A program made the position numbers and the translations under genes. Below, piece after piece: positions 47,390-56,990 of a stretch of DNA of 64,000 nt. This DNA comes from Selaginella moellendorffii (taxonomy: Eukaryota; Streptophyta; Lycopodiopsida; Selaginellales; Selaginellaceae). Position 1 is the first letter of the stretch; the number at the start of each line of letters is the position of its first letter. The notes beneath the pieces were generated by a model. It did not search any database and was not told where the DNA came from. It saw only the letters and a list, made by a program, of their open reading frames with translations. The stretch covers positions 2,637,805 through 2,701,804 of the forward strand of contig NW_003314273.1 in the NCBI RefSeq assembly GCF_000143415.4, in the 5' to 3' direction.

Positions 47390-48755
47390 TTTATGGCAAT
47401 ATAAGGCCACACGCCATTCAAAGAATAATGCTCGACATAAGGCCATACGCCATTCAAAGAATAATGCTAGTCGAGCATTTTTTGGTGCATTTTTGGGTTC
47501 AAAATTGCATGAGCCCACACGCTATAAAGTTTACTTGTACCAAAAATAGAAACAGCTTTATTTACTTGGGAATTTAAGTGGTTGAGGCATTTTTAAACTT
47601 ACAAACACATGCCCTACTTACATTCCTTTGGTTGCTTAAAATTCAAAAATATTATAAACCTTTCTTTTTGCATTTTCAATGTTTTCAATTATGGTTTTTG
47701 ATTTTCGTAGGACCAGCCTAGTAATCTATTTGCATCCCGTCATGTTTATAGCTAGCTTTCGTTTGTCCCCTTCGCTAGCCTGAGATACATCTGCTCGGCA
47801 TCTGCCTCTTACAGCATTTGCCCAGAAAGGGCATCTTTCTTCACGCAGCATTTGCCACATGTTTAGGGTTTAGGGTTTAGCAATTTAGTAGCTTGATAAA
47901 CATGCAAATACAGAACTTGATGCAAAATCCTTTGATATGTCACAATGCCCCTAGGACCATAAACACATTTCAATAGAGAGGGTCCTTTCATTTCATAACT
48001 CCTTACGTAGATCTTGGTGAAACCAGAGTTAGTGAAGTTAGTTTCTTGTAATCCCGCATCTGATTGTGATGTCCCTTTGCAGTTTCGATGGAAAGGTCAA
48101 TGCACACCAAACTGTAAAATCTTGGAGCAAAATAACGGTCGGATCTATGGCAAATGCCCCTGAAACATTGTAAGGCTCGTGTGGTCTCATGTGGTGTCCG
48201 ATCGAGATGCTTCTTTGCAGGGTCATTAAGAAAGACATTGTATACCATTCTGTAAAATCTAGTTGCGATCTAACGGTTGGATCTCCAGAAAACTCAAAAA
48301 AATCTCGCGCGTGTCAGAATATCCTAGGAATATACTCCTATGTGCCCCTGAAAATGGCATGCGGCCCCACGCCATTCAAGAGATAATGCCAGATGACACC
48401 GAGAATTTTTTGGTGCATTTTTTGGGTTCAAAATTGCATGAGCCCACACGCTATAAAGTTTATCTTTGCCAAATAGAGAAAAGTTTATCTGTGTCATGTG
48501 AGGTAGTTACAGTCCTTTGTGCTCGGCATCTGCCTCTTGCAGCATTTGCACTGAAAGGGAATTTTTCTCCATTCAGCATTTGGCCCTGAAAATGGCATGC
48601 GCCCACACGCCATTCAAGGAATAACGCCACAGGACGCCTGGATTTTTGGGTTTAAAATGTTTAGGGTTTTTTGGGTTTTTTCAAAATATTTTGGGTCCAA
48701 CGTTTTTTGGGTTTCTTTGGTTCAAAATTGCATGAGCCCACACGCTATAATATTG
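47390..48755. repeat. Triplicated palindrome-pair unit
   Basis: Three times a canonical palindrome ending CGCCATTCAA and AATAATGC or similar is followed 50-120 bp later by TTTTTTGG, GGGTTCAAAATTG and the variant palindrome GCATGAGCCCACACGCTATA. The spacing varies and the third copy has a TTTTGGG-rich expansion. This shows local duplication of a two-palindrome cassette. Confidence 0.7.
47861..47880 (+). repeat. Short telomere-like repeat
   Basis: GTTTAGGGTTTAGGGTTTAG, nearly three TTTAGGG units. It may be a telo-box-like promoter motif or a chance interstitial repeat. Confidence 0.6.
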
Positions 48756-49094
48756 ATTTGAGAGAAAAATAGAAATAGATAGAATTTCTTTATTTAGCTG
48801 AACATCTGCCATTTTTGGAAATACAAGATGCTTTGGAATATCCAATCATGCATGGTATAAATATAGCGAGGGTATTAAATGATATCCCAATCATGATCTT
48901 TCTTTTGGATTTCGCGTGCATGCAGTCCGAGGAATGATGACGTTGCGGATTTCTTTTGGATTTTGCGTGCTTGCATGCGCGCGGCAATCCAGAAATTAAT
49001 GGTGGCGCCCAAGTCTGAGGAATGATGACGTGGCGGGATTACCAACCATTGTGACATTTCACGCGTGTGAGGTTAGGTTTTGCATTTTGCTTTG

Positions 49095-49290
49095 TACTCG
49101 CGCTCGCACACTCGCGCTCGCGCTCGCATCACACTCGCGCTCGCGCTCGCATCACACTCGCGCTCTCGCTCGCATCACGCTCCCACTCGCGATCACGCTC
49201 ACTTCTCTACAGGTTTCTCGTGTGCATCGGCGTCCACTCGCGCTTGCATCACACTCGCGCTCGCATCGCGCTCGTGTGCATCGGCGTCCA
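49095..49290. repeat. CTCGCGCTCGC minisatellite
   Basis: A 23-bp unit (ACTCGCGCTCGCGCTC then GCATCAC) is repeated three times with small changes, then shorter variants, with a duplicated CGTGTGCATCGGCGTCCACT (49219 and 49271). It lies directly upstream of the plus-strand gene and is extremely CpG-rich compared with its surroundings. Confidence 0.75.
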
Positions 49291-49503
49291 CTTCAAGACA
49301 CACCCAGTTTGTAACTTCGCCGCCAACTCCGCCGCCCACTCCGCCACCCACACGCAGCCCACTTGGCGTCCCAGGAGATTTCAGCACCACTCTCCAACTG
49401 TAAGTGGCAGAGTAGCCTTGCTGCTACGATCCGCTGCACACACAGTGCACATTCGCCAGTGAGTCCGGCCTCGATTGTCACGGCCTCCATTCGGCTTCAA
49501 ATG

Positions 49504-49742
49504 GTAAGTCTTTTAGGCCAAGTAGAAAATGGCATGAGGCCATATGCCATTCAGTAGCAACATTGGCATGCACCGATTGGGCTCTCGAGTGCAGTCCGGT
49601 TACAGATGGCGTGTTGCCTCACGCCATTTTAGGATGCAGCCTCAAGACATCTGATGCAGTGGTGAATAGCGTGTGGCCTCACGTTATTTCCAGTTGCTAG
49701 CTTTTCATCTGTCAGCTCTAATTGTTGTGCATTTCTCAACAG
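49504..49742 (+). other. First intron of the multidomain gene, with three palindromes
   Basis: Donor GTAAGTC directly follows an ATG; acceptor CTCAACAG. The 239-bp intron contains palindromes at 49528, 49605 and 49665, roughly 70 bp apart. Confidence 0.55.
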
Positions 49743-50379
49743 ACGAGGAATTGCGTTCTTCTTCCAGCCACTGTCAATGTGGATGCAGAGAAGGGGGAGG
49801 AGCTCACCAGTTGGACTTTCGGGATGGAAGGCGAGGATCTGATGCTGTACAACACAGATAGTGGGAGAAAAGAATGCATGGGGATCCTCATCCAAGTGAC
49901 AGACACTCCATGCAGTTCCATGCAAGAATATGGACTGGCACTTGTGGTAGAGACAGCGTCTGCCTTCAAGATCCACCTTGCACATCCTAGCGGCTTCCCG
50001 GAGGGGGGCAGCGGCTATGAGGAATTCCTAGAGGGAGCTAGGGAGAGGTTGTCCAGGAGGCCCACAATTTCAAAGACGTTGCGGGTCTATGAAGATCACA
50101 TGGAATCCACGGACCTCACCTACGGCGATGTTCAAAAACTATATTCCAACATTGAGCCGTTGAGAGTGCCTCCAGTTTGCGAAGCGAAGGGGAAGGGGGT
50201 CGATCTGGAAACTACCCCGAAGCAGAAAAGGGTGGTCAAGCTCAAGCCGACGTCCGACTCTGCTGCTCCAAAAAAGAAGCTACTCGGTGATGCCATTGCC
50301 TCGAGTTCGAACACTACACCCACCAAAAAGAAGAGCCGCAAAGAGCAGAAAGAGCAAGAAGAGGTAGCAAAAATCGTCG

Positions 50380-50745
50380 CAGATAATAGTACTTGTTACT
50401 ATTCCAACAAAGTATATACAATCGACGTGAGCCGTATCGAGATCCAAAGCAAATACAACCACAGGCTAGTATCTGATGAGTGGGTGGAGAAACTGAAGCA
50501 GAAGATGCTGGCAAGTCCAGTAACACCCGACATCGCAGACGTGATCCCCTACTACCGAACAATGAAGGGCGAGACGAGGTTTCCAGACTTGATCAATAGG
50601 AAGGTGTTGGACGATCAGAACATCCGGTTCTATGCCGTCTCCGGGCAGCATTCTAGCTTGGCGATGCAACAGATAGTTGTGGATATTATGGTGGGCGAGG
50701 AGGTAAAGAAAGTCTTCAAGACAAGAGTTGTCCGCCTGATAAAAG
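50380..50745 (+). other. ParB-like domain segment
   Basis: IDVSRIE, a YNHR basic site, SDEWVEKLKQKM and VSGQHSSLA follow the order of ParB N-terminal domains (I-x-x-I, R, e-L-x-x-S-I, G-x-H-R-x-x-A). The usual GE/QHR is QHS here, so catalytic function is unsure. Bacterial ParB binds a palindromic site (parS) and slides as a CTP clamp; relevance here is inference only. Confidence 0.5.
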
Positions 50746-52409
50746 GCAACTCGCCCCTCTGATCTATCATATACATCTCCCACGCGCAGAATGTCAAGCA
50801 AGAAACGTGCTACAAATCGGGTCTGCACGAGACATTGGCACGAACACGGAAGCTCTGGGTTCAACTGAAGAAGCCACAAAAACCAGGACAAGGACGTGCA
50901 CTAGCAACTAGCGCCTGACAGGTAAGCCTCGTTGCATGTGGCATAGCATGTGGCCTCACGCCATTTCCATTGCAGGAATTCTCGAGTCTTCTCTCGAAAA
51001 CACTGGGGGTCAATGACACACTCAGCATCCATAACATTCTACTCGCGACAAAAGTTGTTTTTGACAAATGGGTAGATGTGCTGAGGAGGTACCATGACGG
51101 GGAGTTGCTAAACTCAATGGGTGTGGAGGACGGCCGGAAGCCCAATGATTTGAAGCTCAACGCCTTGCGTTTCTCGCGGTCTCTAGACGACGACGACCTT
51201 CTGACAGTGGCTAATGCTCTTCTACGTGGTGAGGTAGTCTTCAACAAGACCAAAATGACTCCCGGCCATATTGTGACATACGAGGACTTGTGCACGACTC
51301 TGAGAGCTCGTGCGCTATTGAAGGATTGGATCTTCGAGCAAGTGGCCGTGGCGAGGGTGAACATCGACACCACGCAAGAGATGATGGAAGAGCTGGAGTT
51401 GTCAAATGAAGACATCGACGACTACGTGAAGGGGGCCCCCAAGTTCATCGATCTGCTGCGGGATGCCACGAAAAGTAAAGCTGAAAAGTTGGATCAGTAT
51501 CCAAATTTCATTAAGAGGGATGTCGACCGCCGGCTTCAGAAACAGCTCGACCCCGCAGCAGAGGCCTATCGAGAACCTTACCGGGTATACGTGAATTCAG
51601 ATGAGGATCAAAGGTGGAGGAGCATCGTTTCCCGCGGAGATGAGCAGGTCAAGAACATCTTTTGTGTGATGGACTTCACAAACGAGGAGATCACTCATGC
51701 AGACGAAGTTAGCTCCATCATTGACTTAATGGTGGGACTTGCAGAGGTGGAATCTTCAGTCCACTATATGATCTACGACTCCGAATCCTATCACAAGTTC
51801 TGGAAGGCCTTGAACGAGGTGAAGGCTCGGTTGAAAGGCAAGGAGATGCGGGAGATCCATGGGATAATGGCTAAGAAGAAGATACCGACGAATGTTCGCA
51901 TCTTCACACTTGCCCTTGTTATTGGTCCTGCAACAGAGTGGGACTGGAGTGACTTCCCAGCTTCGTTCAACAAAGCCGATCGAATTGATCTGAGGGAGGT
52001 CAATTTACCTGTGCCTGAGGAACTGAAGACGGCTATGGAGCTTTCGAATCCAAAGAAAGCTTCAGGTGCAGCATGGGAAATGCTCAGCTGGGTCTTCAAC
52101 GCAATAGCAGGTGACTCCAAGGGCAAATGCGTTGTCGAGTACAACTGCGGCGGACTATTCTTTCGAGCCGCACTACTGAAGGGTGTCCCGTGTGTTGCGG
52201 TGACAAACTCCATTGAAGAGGTGACTTCAATGGAGCATATAATTACAGTTGCCAAAGAAAAACAGTATCTTCTCTACGAACCTGGTGAGTACGCACTTTA
52301 AGTTTAAATGTTATCTCACAAGCTCTGTATGTAGGAGCGTGGCCACCTCCAGATGCTGAAACGGCGTTAACAGCTACTGATGTTAGGCCGAGCTCACAAC
52401 CTGCACAAG

Positions 52410-52447
52410 GTAAGGTCACGTGAGGCCTCACGCCATTTTGATTATAG
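52410..52447 (+). other. 38-bp intron made mostly of the palindrome
   Basis: GTAAG donor, palindrome GTCACGTGAGG/CCTCACGCCATT, and TTATAG acceptor fill the intron completely. Phase 1 on both sides, frame kept. One of the shortest plausible plant introns. Confidence 0.65.
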
Positions 52448-54228
52448 ATCGTTGTGAATATTCAGACACGAGGACTGAAAAGTGCACTGGTGGCGCGTCG
52501 AAGAAGGACAAACAGACAAGCAATAGGAAAAAAGGAGGTACAAATTATATTTGCAATGGCGTGTGGTCTCATGCCATTCTTTGCAGGAGACACTTCTTCA
52601 AAGGCAAAACAAGCAAGCACCAGCCAAGCTCAAACTGACAGTGGTCATAAAAAGCGAAAGCACGTTGGACAGTCGTCGGGATCAGAGGCGTTTGATTCGA
52701 AAAGGAAGAAGGGCAACGAAAAGATGATAGGTAATGCCTCGCGGTTATGGCGTGTGTGCTCATGCCATTCATTGCAGATCAAGGGCTGAGTGAAAGGAGC
52801 CAGTCACCACCTTCTGACTCAGATTCCTATGGCGAACTCCCCTTCCCCAATCTCAATGGAGAGGTACAATGGATGAGGGATGCTTTTCAAGTCAGGGCCA
52901 CGTTTTTCTCATCTCGTCGTATTCGAAGGGTGCAAGAACGTGCAGAAACCATGTTAAGACAGTCAGGTGAGGATACGGTCCTAGGTCACGCACTAAAACA
53001 GGCTATGGATGTCTTGTATTTTGAGATGGAGACTCGGCCAGATGATTTTCCCAAGATGGTCCTGGAAAAACAAGCCATCTAGCCTGAGCAGCCTATGGAA
53101 GAAATGCAGGAGGGGGATGAGGAGCCAGAGAAAGATAATGAGCAGGAAGAGCAAAAGGACGAAGAGGAGGACAAAGAAGAGGAGGATGAAGAAGAGGAGG
53201 ACGAAGAGGACTTGGATGGTCCTCACAATGGTGACGATCACAATAACGACGATGACGATGATGACGACGATGGCCAGCCTGAGGTGGCCAAAGAGCAGCG
53301 GAGGAAGGTCATACAAGACAAACCATCAGGTAAATAATAGTACATCCATTCCTAACCTTTTACCATTTCTAACATTGTCCATATAGGTCGCAGAAGAAAT
53401 GGTAAGTAGAGATTATTCAGTTGAATTAAGATACAAACTCTAGCCTTTAGTGTCGAGGAAGGATAGTGCCAAGCAAGGGTCGAAACGTATGTCTAATCCT
53501 TCAGAATCAACAGTGCGCCCAAGTGATATCGGTCCTAGTTCCTCAATAGCAGTTGATGGTAAATACAGTATAGTCGATTCAATGTGCTAATGAGTTTGTT
53601 TTTAGTAGCACGGGAGGATACCATCTCAATCGAAGGGAGATATTTGGACATGCATATGGATCCGCCAGTGGACTCTACTTGCCTGCAAGAGTCATCAGAG
53701 CTGGTGGAGGCTACTATCCATATCAACGCCAAGCAAGCTGACCACGCTCCACTTGATGCTGCCCATACCACTGAGTCAATCTTGTCCACGTATCCAACTG
53801 ACGGTGACCAGACGCCATTGGACCCGCATGAGGCCGCCCCAGCCGCCGAGCCGGTCGTATCCTCATTTCCAACGTGTGCCCAATCGTCTGACTACGCGCC
53901 ATTGGAACCTCCCTACACCGCCCCTGCTGCCTGTTCGGTCATGTCCACTTTGCCAACGGAGGCACAAGCTGAAATGGCGTGTGATCACACGCCATCGGAA
54001 CCACCCCATGCCACTGTTGAGCCAGTTGTACCAGAGTCTACAGCTGAAATGGCATGTGCCCACACGCCATCGGATGCGATTGACCCCACATTGCAGAGGA
54101 GAGTATTTCCGCCCTTCACGTTTCCTCGACCAAAACCCTCTGAACGACCATCGGGAGCACCATTCGCTAATATTGTAGATGGTAAAATTGACTTGTACCA
54201 TTTTTTATGCTGACGCATTTCATTTCAG

Positions 54229-54760
54229 AGTCACGGCGAAAGTACTGTATCGTTTTTGATCTGAACGGTGTCCTTTTCTCCCATGAGCGTGGCTCGTCCT
54301 CGAATGTCACTGCACCCTCCAAAGCCTGCGGTCGCAAGTTGGTCAAAAGAGACAGATTCACATTAATCACACGGGAGAAACTGCGGGATCTAATAATGAC
54401 CATGCGACACTTAAAACAGAGGGCCGGGTTCAATTTGCAATTGGGAGTTTGGACATCCATGATGCGCCACAATGCATTAACGTTGCTACAGATGATGCAC
54501 GATCAGACGCGAGTAATATTACCATTTGACTTTCTCCTAACGTAGGAGGATTGCTTGACTATGGTCCATGTGAGGGGTAGCAAGCCCATCTTCGTCAAGG
54601 CAGAGGCTGTAGTGATGAACCGGACTGCTAGGTCAAGTGAAATCCTCATCATCGATGACTCGCCGATTAAAACTGCAGCGAACACGCACACATATGCAGT
54701 GCACCCCATCTCTTGCAGTATGGAAACTAGGGAGAAGAAACCGTATGTTCTGGGGGACCT
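54229..54760 (+). other. FCP1/HAD-like phosphatase domain segment
   Basis: YCIVFDLNGVLFSH gives the nucleophile Asp, with Asn in place of the second Asp. GVWTSMMRHNAL corresponds to the motif II region (W-T-S/A-x-x-x-x-N), and ILIIDDSPIKTAAN to motif III/IV (DDSP). The order and spacing fit FCP1-homology domains. A TAG at 54543-54545 interrupts it. Confidence 0.65.
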
Positions 54761-55483
54761 TGCAAAACGGCTTGAAGCGATGGTGATAGAGAACCGGCCA
54801 GTCCAGGAGGTGGCTGCAGAAATCAACCAAATGGCAGATGGAACGGTATATCAGAAGCCATTTGATCGGACAGACACCAGTCATCATTTATGGCATGTAT
54901 ATTGTCTAGCCAAGCACTATCCGCATCTCCATAATCTGCTCAACCGGATGGGTTCTTCGACCACTGAACATGAGCGTGGACGTATTAGAGAAGAGATGGC
55001 ATTACTATTGGGTTTAAATCCTGATAGTGTGGAGAGTGATGAAATTCCAAGATTATTGTATAGGCGTTGGAGGCAAAAAATGGCATGTATTTATTTAAAA
55101 ATGTAACTTATTATGGCATGGGGTTCCATGCTATTGTATTAATATTAAAAGACAATTCTTTGAGAGGATTTGCATTTACAGCATGTTATTGGAAGTCTAC
55201 GAAGTTGTTTTATTAATAAGGGGAAAGTAAAGATTGAATGGGGACTTGGGCTCCACCTAGACTCGGAGCAATTGAGCCAATATTAAAAGGATGGAAAGAA
55301 ATTGGACGACGATGACAAGGAGAAGAGAGAGGTGAAGCAGTGGCAGGGGGAGGAGAAGTGATTGAGTAGACATTTCCTTGTTTAAAATAAAATGGCATGT
55401 GCCTCAATGCAGTTGAATTTTGTTATATTTATATACTATATAAAGGTTTGGAAACCTTATTTTACAAGTGGGATAATGACAAT

Positions 55484-55507
55484 TCCCACTTTAACGAAAT
55501 AGAGCTT
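55484..55507 (-). repeat. Right terminal inverted repeat
   Basis: Exact reverse complement of 41830-41853. Just inside lies AAGTGGGATAATGA (55467-55480), shared with the right end of the MITE (28513-28526). Confidence 0.85.
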
Positions 55508-56099
55508 ACATATTCTACACAACCTCCACATGACCTCCAACTAGAAACAATTATCCTAACCGCAATTCTAGCATATTATTTCCATTTGCTACTTGCTTGA
55601 TCCACCATAAACATATGCACATGTCATTAATTATGACTATAGTGAGACATTGATGCTTGATTCATGCCAAGTAAACAAATGGAGTAAGTGATAGGAAGTA
55701 TTCAAGTAAAGACTAAGGCCCAAACTTGGAAACAAATGCTCAAGAAACATGCATACTATGAATCAATGCAAGGAGAAACCTGTCATTTGGCCATTATTTT
55801 CACCATTGTTGGGAATTTGGAAATTGGAATGGAATAGTCCTGGCCACCTTGCTTTTATCCTGGACTTGCAAGTGAGGATTTTGTCTGACCATGTACTTGG
55901 TGTGTAATCTCTACTAAGCCAAAACCCCTTTCAAGAACCATGACTGAAATATTCATTAATCTCATCAGATTCATCCACCACCACAACATTCTTGAGTGCA
56001 AATCTATAGTAGATTTCTTTGTATACTTTTTCACTGAAAGGGCATAACCAGTTGGCATTCTGTCTTATGATTAGCCTATGAGGCCACCCTATCAGTTTT
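55508..56099. other. Intergenic, no gene seen
   Basis: AT-rich flank of the large element. No protein readable except the start of the gypsy fragment below. Confidence 0.35.
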
Positions 56100-56560
56100 A
56101 AAAGCACATCATTTAAGTCTAATACCTGTTGCTACCAATCACTCCAAAGGGTCCCTTTGCATGCTGGTTCCTGGATTATATGGGACCATTTGTTCTTGTG
56201 GAGAAAAAACATATGTACATCATTGCAGTGATAGATTCATGCACAAAATAGGTCAAGGCCATCTCTGTTGTCTCTGCAGACTAGATATGCATTGTCAACT
56301 TCCTATATAGCAACATATATTATCATTTTGGTGGGGAAGTCGTGAATGAAATCTTCAAGAGCTTGAAGATTCACCATATTTAATCTAATATTCATTATCC
56401 ATAGAGAAATGACCAAGTTAAGTTTACAAGTCAAATTCTTAAGAATGTCATTTGTAAGATGGTTGACTCTTATCCACACCTAGCTATAACACTTTCCTAG
56501 GACTTTATAGTCTTTCTAAACCTCATTTAAAATGGTTATTGGAGCCATGCCATACCTCTG
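56100..56560 (+). mobile_element. Ty3/gypsy integrase core fragment
   Basis: The plus strand reads SKGPFACWFLDYMGPF, then EKKHMYIIAVIDSCTK, then VNFLYSNIYYHFGGEVVNEI and KFTSQILKNVICKMVDSYPH. This is the integrase core of a Ty3/gypsy element, including the first catalytic Asp region, with a few stops. Confidence 0.72.
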
Positions 56561-56990
56561 CCTACAAAATAGTGACAAACAAATAGAGGCAAGAACGTAG
56601 AGAAAAGTAAAAAAGATGAAGAAAATAAGAAGAGAATAGCTCAAACCTTAAATATGTGAGTAATGATAAGCATATGTCACTCTTGTAACTCTACTTTGCA
56701 CAAATAATTATAGGTGAGAGAAAAGATGGTTAATTCAATGTAAATGTATGGGGGTTGTTTTTAGCACGTCTAAATGCTAGTTATATACTATATAGTTTTA
56801 TAATTGTTCTTAACTACTTTTCATTTGTCTATAATAAGTGTTGCTTAGGTCAGGTTTTTTTCTTTGGATGCCTAAACTTAAGTGTAATTCCATTTCGCTT
56901 AAACTTCCTTCTTTTGCTTTGTTTGGGAAGATATACAAAATAAAACATTTACCTCTTCATCACTCCCCCACAATAAAGCTACTACCTATC
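56535..56990 (-). repeat. LTR-like fragment, inverted partner of 40730-41215
   Basis: See the partner entry; strong inverted match over more than 400 bp. Here it directly follows the integrase core, where the 3' LTR of that element would be expected. Confidence 0.6.

Larger units (their letters stand above)
46531..49500. promoter_or_regulatory. Repeat-rich region between the two divergent genes
   Basis: About 3 kb with no convincing protein, holding a dozen palindromes, two GCTCGC-rich arrays (46880-47030 and 49095-49290), three copies of a palindrome-pair unit (47390-47530, 48350-48460, 48590-48755), duplicated CTCGGCATCTGCCTCTT blocks (47793 and 48521) and a telomere-like TTTAGGG stretch. 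It must contain the promoters of both genes. Confidence 0.55.
49501..55106 (+). pseudogene. Giant multidomain gene: ParB-like + acidic linker + FCP1/HAD-like (4 nonsense codons)
   Basis: Eleven exons join in one frame of 1,642 codons: 49501-49503 (ATG), 49743-50921, 50976-52284, 52335-52409, 52448-52537, 52587-52730, 52778-53329, 53387-53401, 53451-53558, 53606-54181, 54229-55106. Residues about 220-335 look like a ParB/Srx fold: VYTIDVSRIEIQSKYNHR, then FYAVSGQHSSLAMQQI. Exon 3 encodes a soluble helical domain of unknown family. Residues 830-1035 are Lys/Ser-rich (likely nuclear signals), 1047-1100 an Asp/Glu run, 1160-1350 Pro/Thr-rich. From about 1350 an FCP1/HAD-like domain begins (YCIVFDLNGVLFSHERG, later IIDDSP); the second catalytic Asp of DxDx(T/V) is Asn, as in some plant FCP1-like proteins. 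In-frame stops lie at codons 341 and 393 (TGA, 50760 and 50916) and 1035 and 1456 (TAG, 53080 and 54543). All could come from CGA or CAG by C-to-T change. The start is uncertain: ATG 49501 ends exon 1. Confidence 0.72.
42054..55411. repeat. Dispersed 24-bp palindrome family, about 30 copies
   Basis: Consensus half-site AATGGCRTGNGG followed by its reverse complement CCNCAYGCCATT. Copies start near 42054, 42374, 42460, 42871, 43060, 43220, 43366, 44706, 44764, 46613, 46683, 46780, 47393, 47436, 47503, 48353, 48433, 48591, 48728, 49528, 49605, 49665, 50944, 52413, 52555, 52746, 53972, 54047, 55113 and 55391 (first and last degraded). A variant TTGCATGAGCCCACACGCTA recurs at 47503, 48433 and 48728. 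Copies lie between genes, in both coding regions and inside introns. Such dispersion fits recognition sites of a DNA-binding protein encoded by the element better than random repeats. Confidence 0.85.
41830..55507. mobile_element. 13.7-kb putative DNA transposon with dispersed palindromes
   Basis: The segment is bounded by 24-bp perfect inverted repeats. It contains a minus-strand transposase-like gene (43388-46530) and a plus-strand multidomain gene (49501-55106), arranged divergently around a 3-kb repeat-rich control region. About 30 copies of one 24-bp palindrome are spread over the whole segment and, elsewhere in the window, occur only in the MITE at 28266-28553 that shares its ends. Two genes, TIRs, family-specific binding-site-like repeats and a deletion derivative together make a large class II transposon the best reading. 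Both genes carry nonsense codons, so this copy is probably inactive. I see no convincing target-site duplication (a weak CTTA/CTTA match if the TIR starts at CTCTATTT), so the superfamily is open. Confidence 0.8.

Noticed and set aside
47861-47880. True interstitial telomere
   Set aside because: Fewer than three units; too short to claim more than a telo-box-like motif.
49030-49462. Overlapping Arg/Ser/Ala-rich frames over the CTCGC array
   Set aside because: Low-complexity translation of a minisatellite in all frames.
53009-53386. Lys/Arg-rich 125-codon frame overlapping the acidic region
   Set aside because: Frame-shifted reading of GAA/GAG repeats; the acidic frame continues the spliced gene in phase.
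45442-54545. In-frame TGA codons read as selenocysteine or programmed recoding
   Set aside because: TAG stops occur as well, a frameshift is present, and no SECIS-like element was noticed; decay is simpler.
42054-55411. Regularly recurring palindromes as a CRISPR array
   Set aside because: Spacing is irregular (tens to thousands of bp), copies lie in genes and introns, and the context is a plant nuclear transposon.
41822-55516. Target-site duplication of the large element
   Set aside because: Only CTTA/CTTA matches at the edges under one choice of TIR start; too weak to claim.
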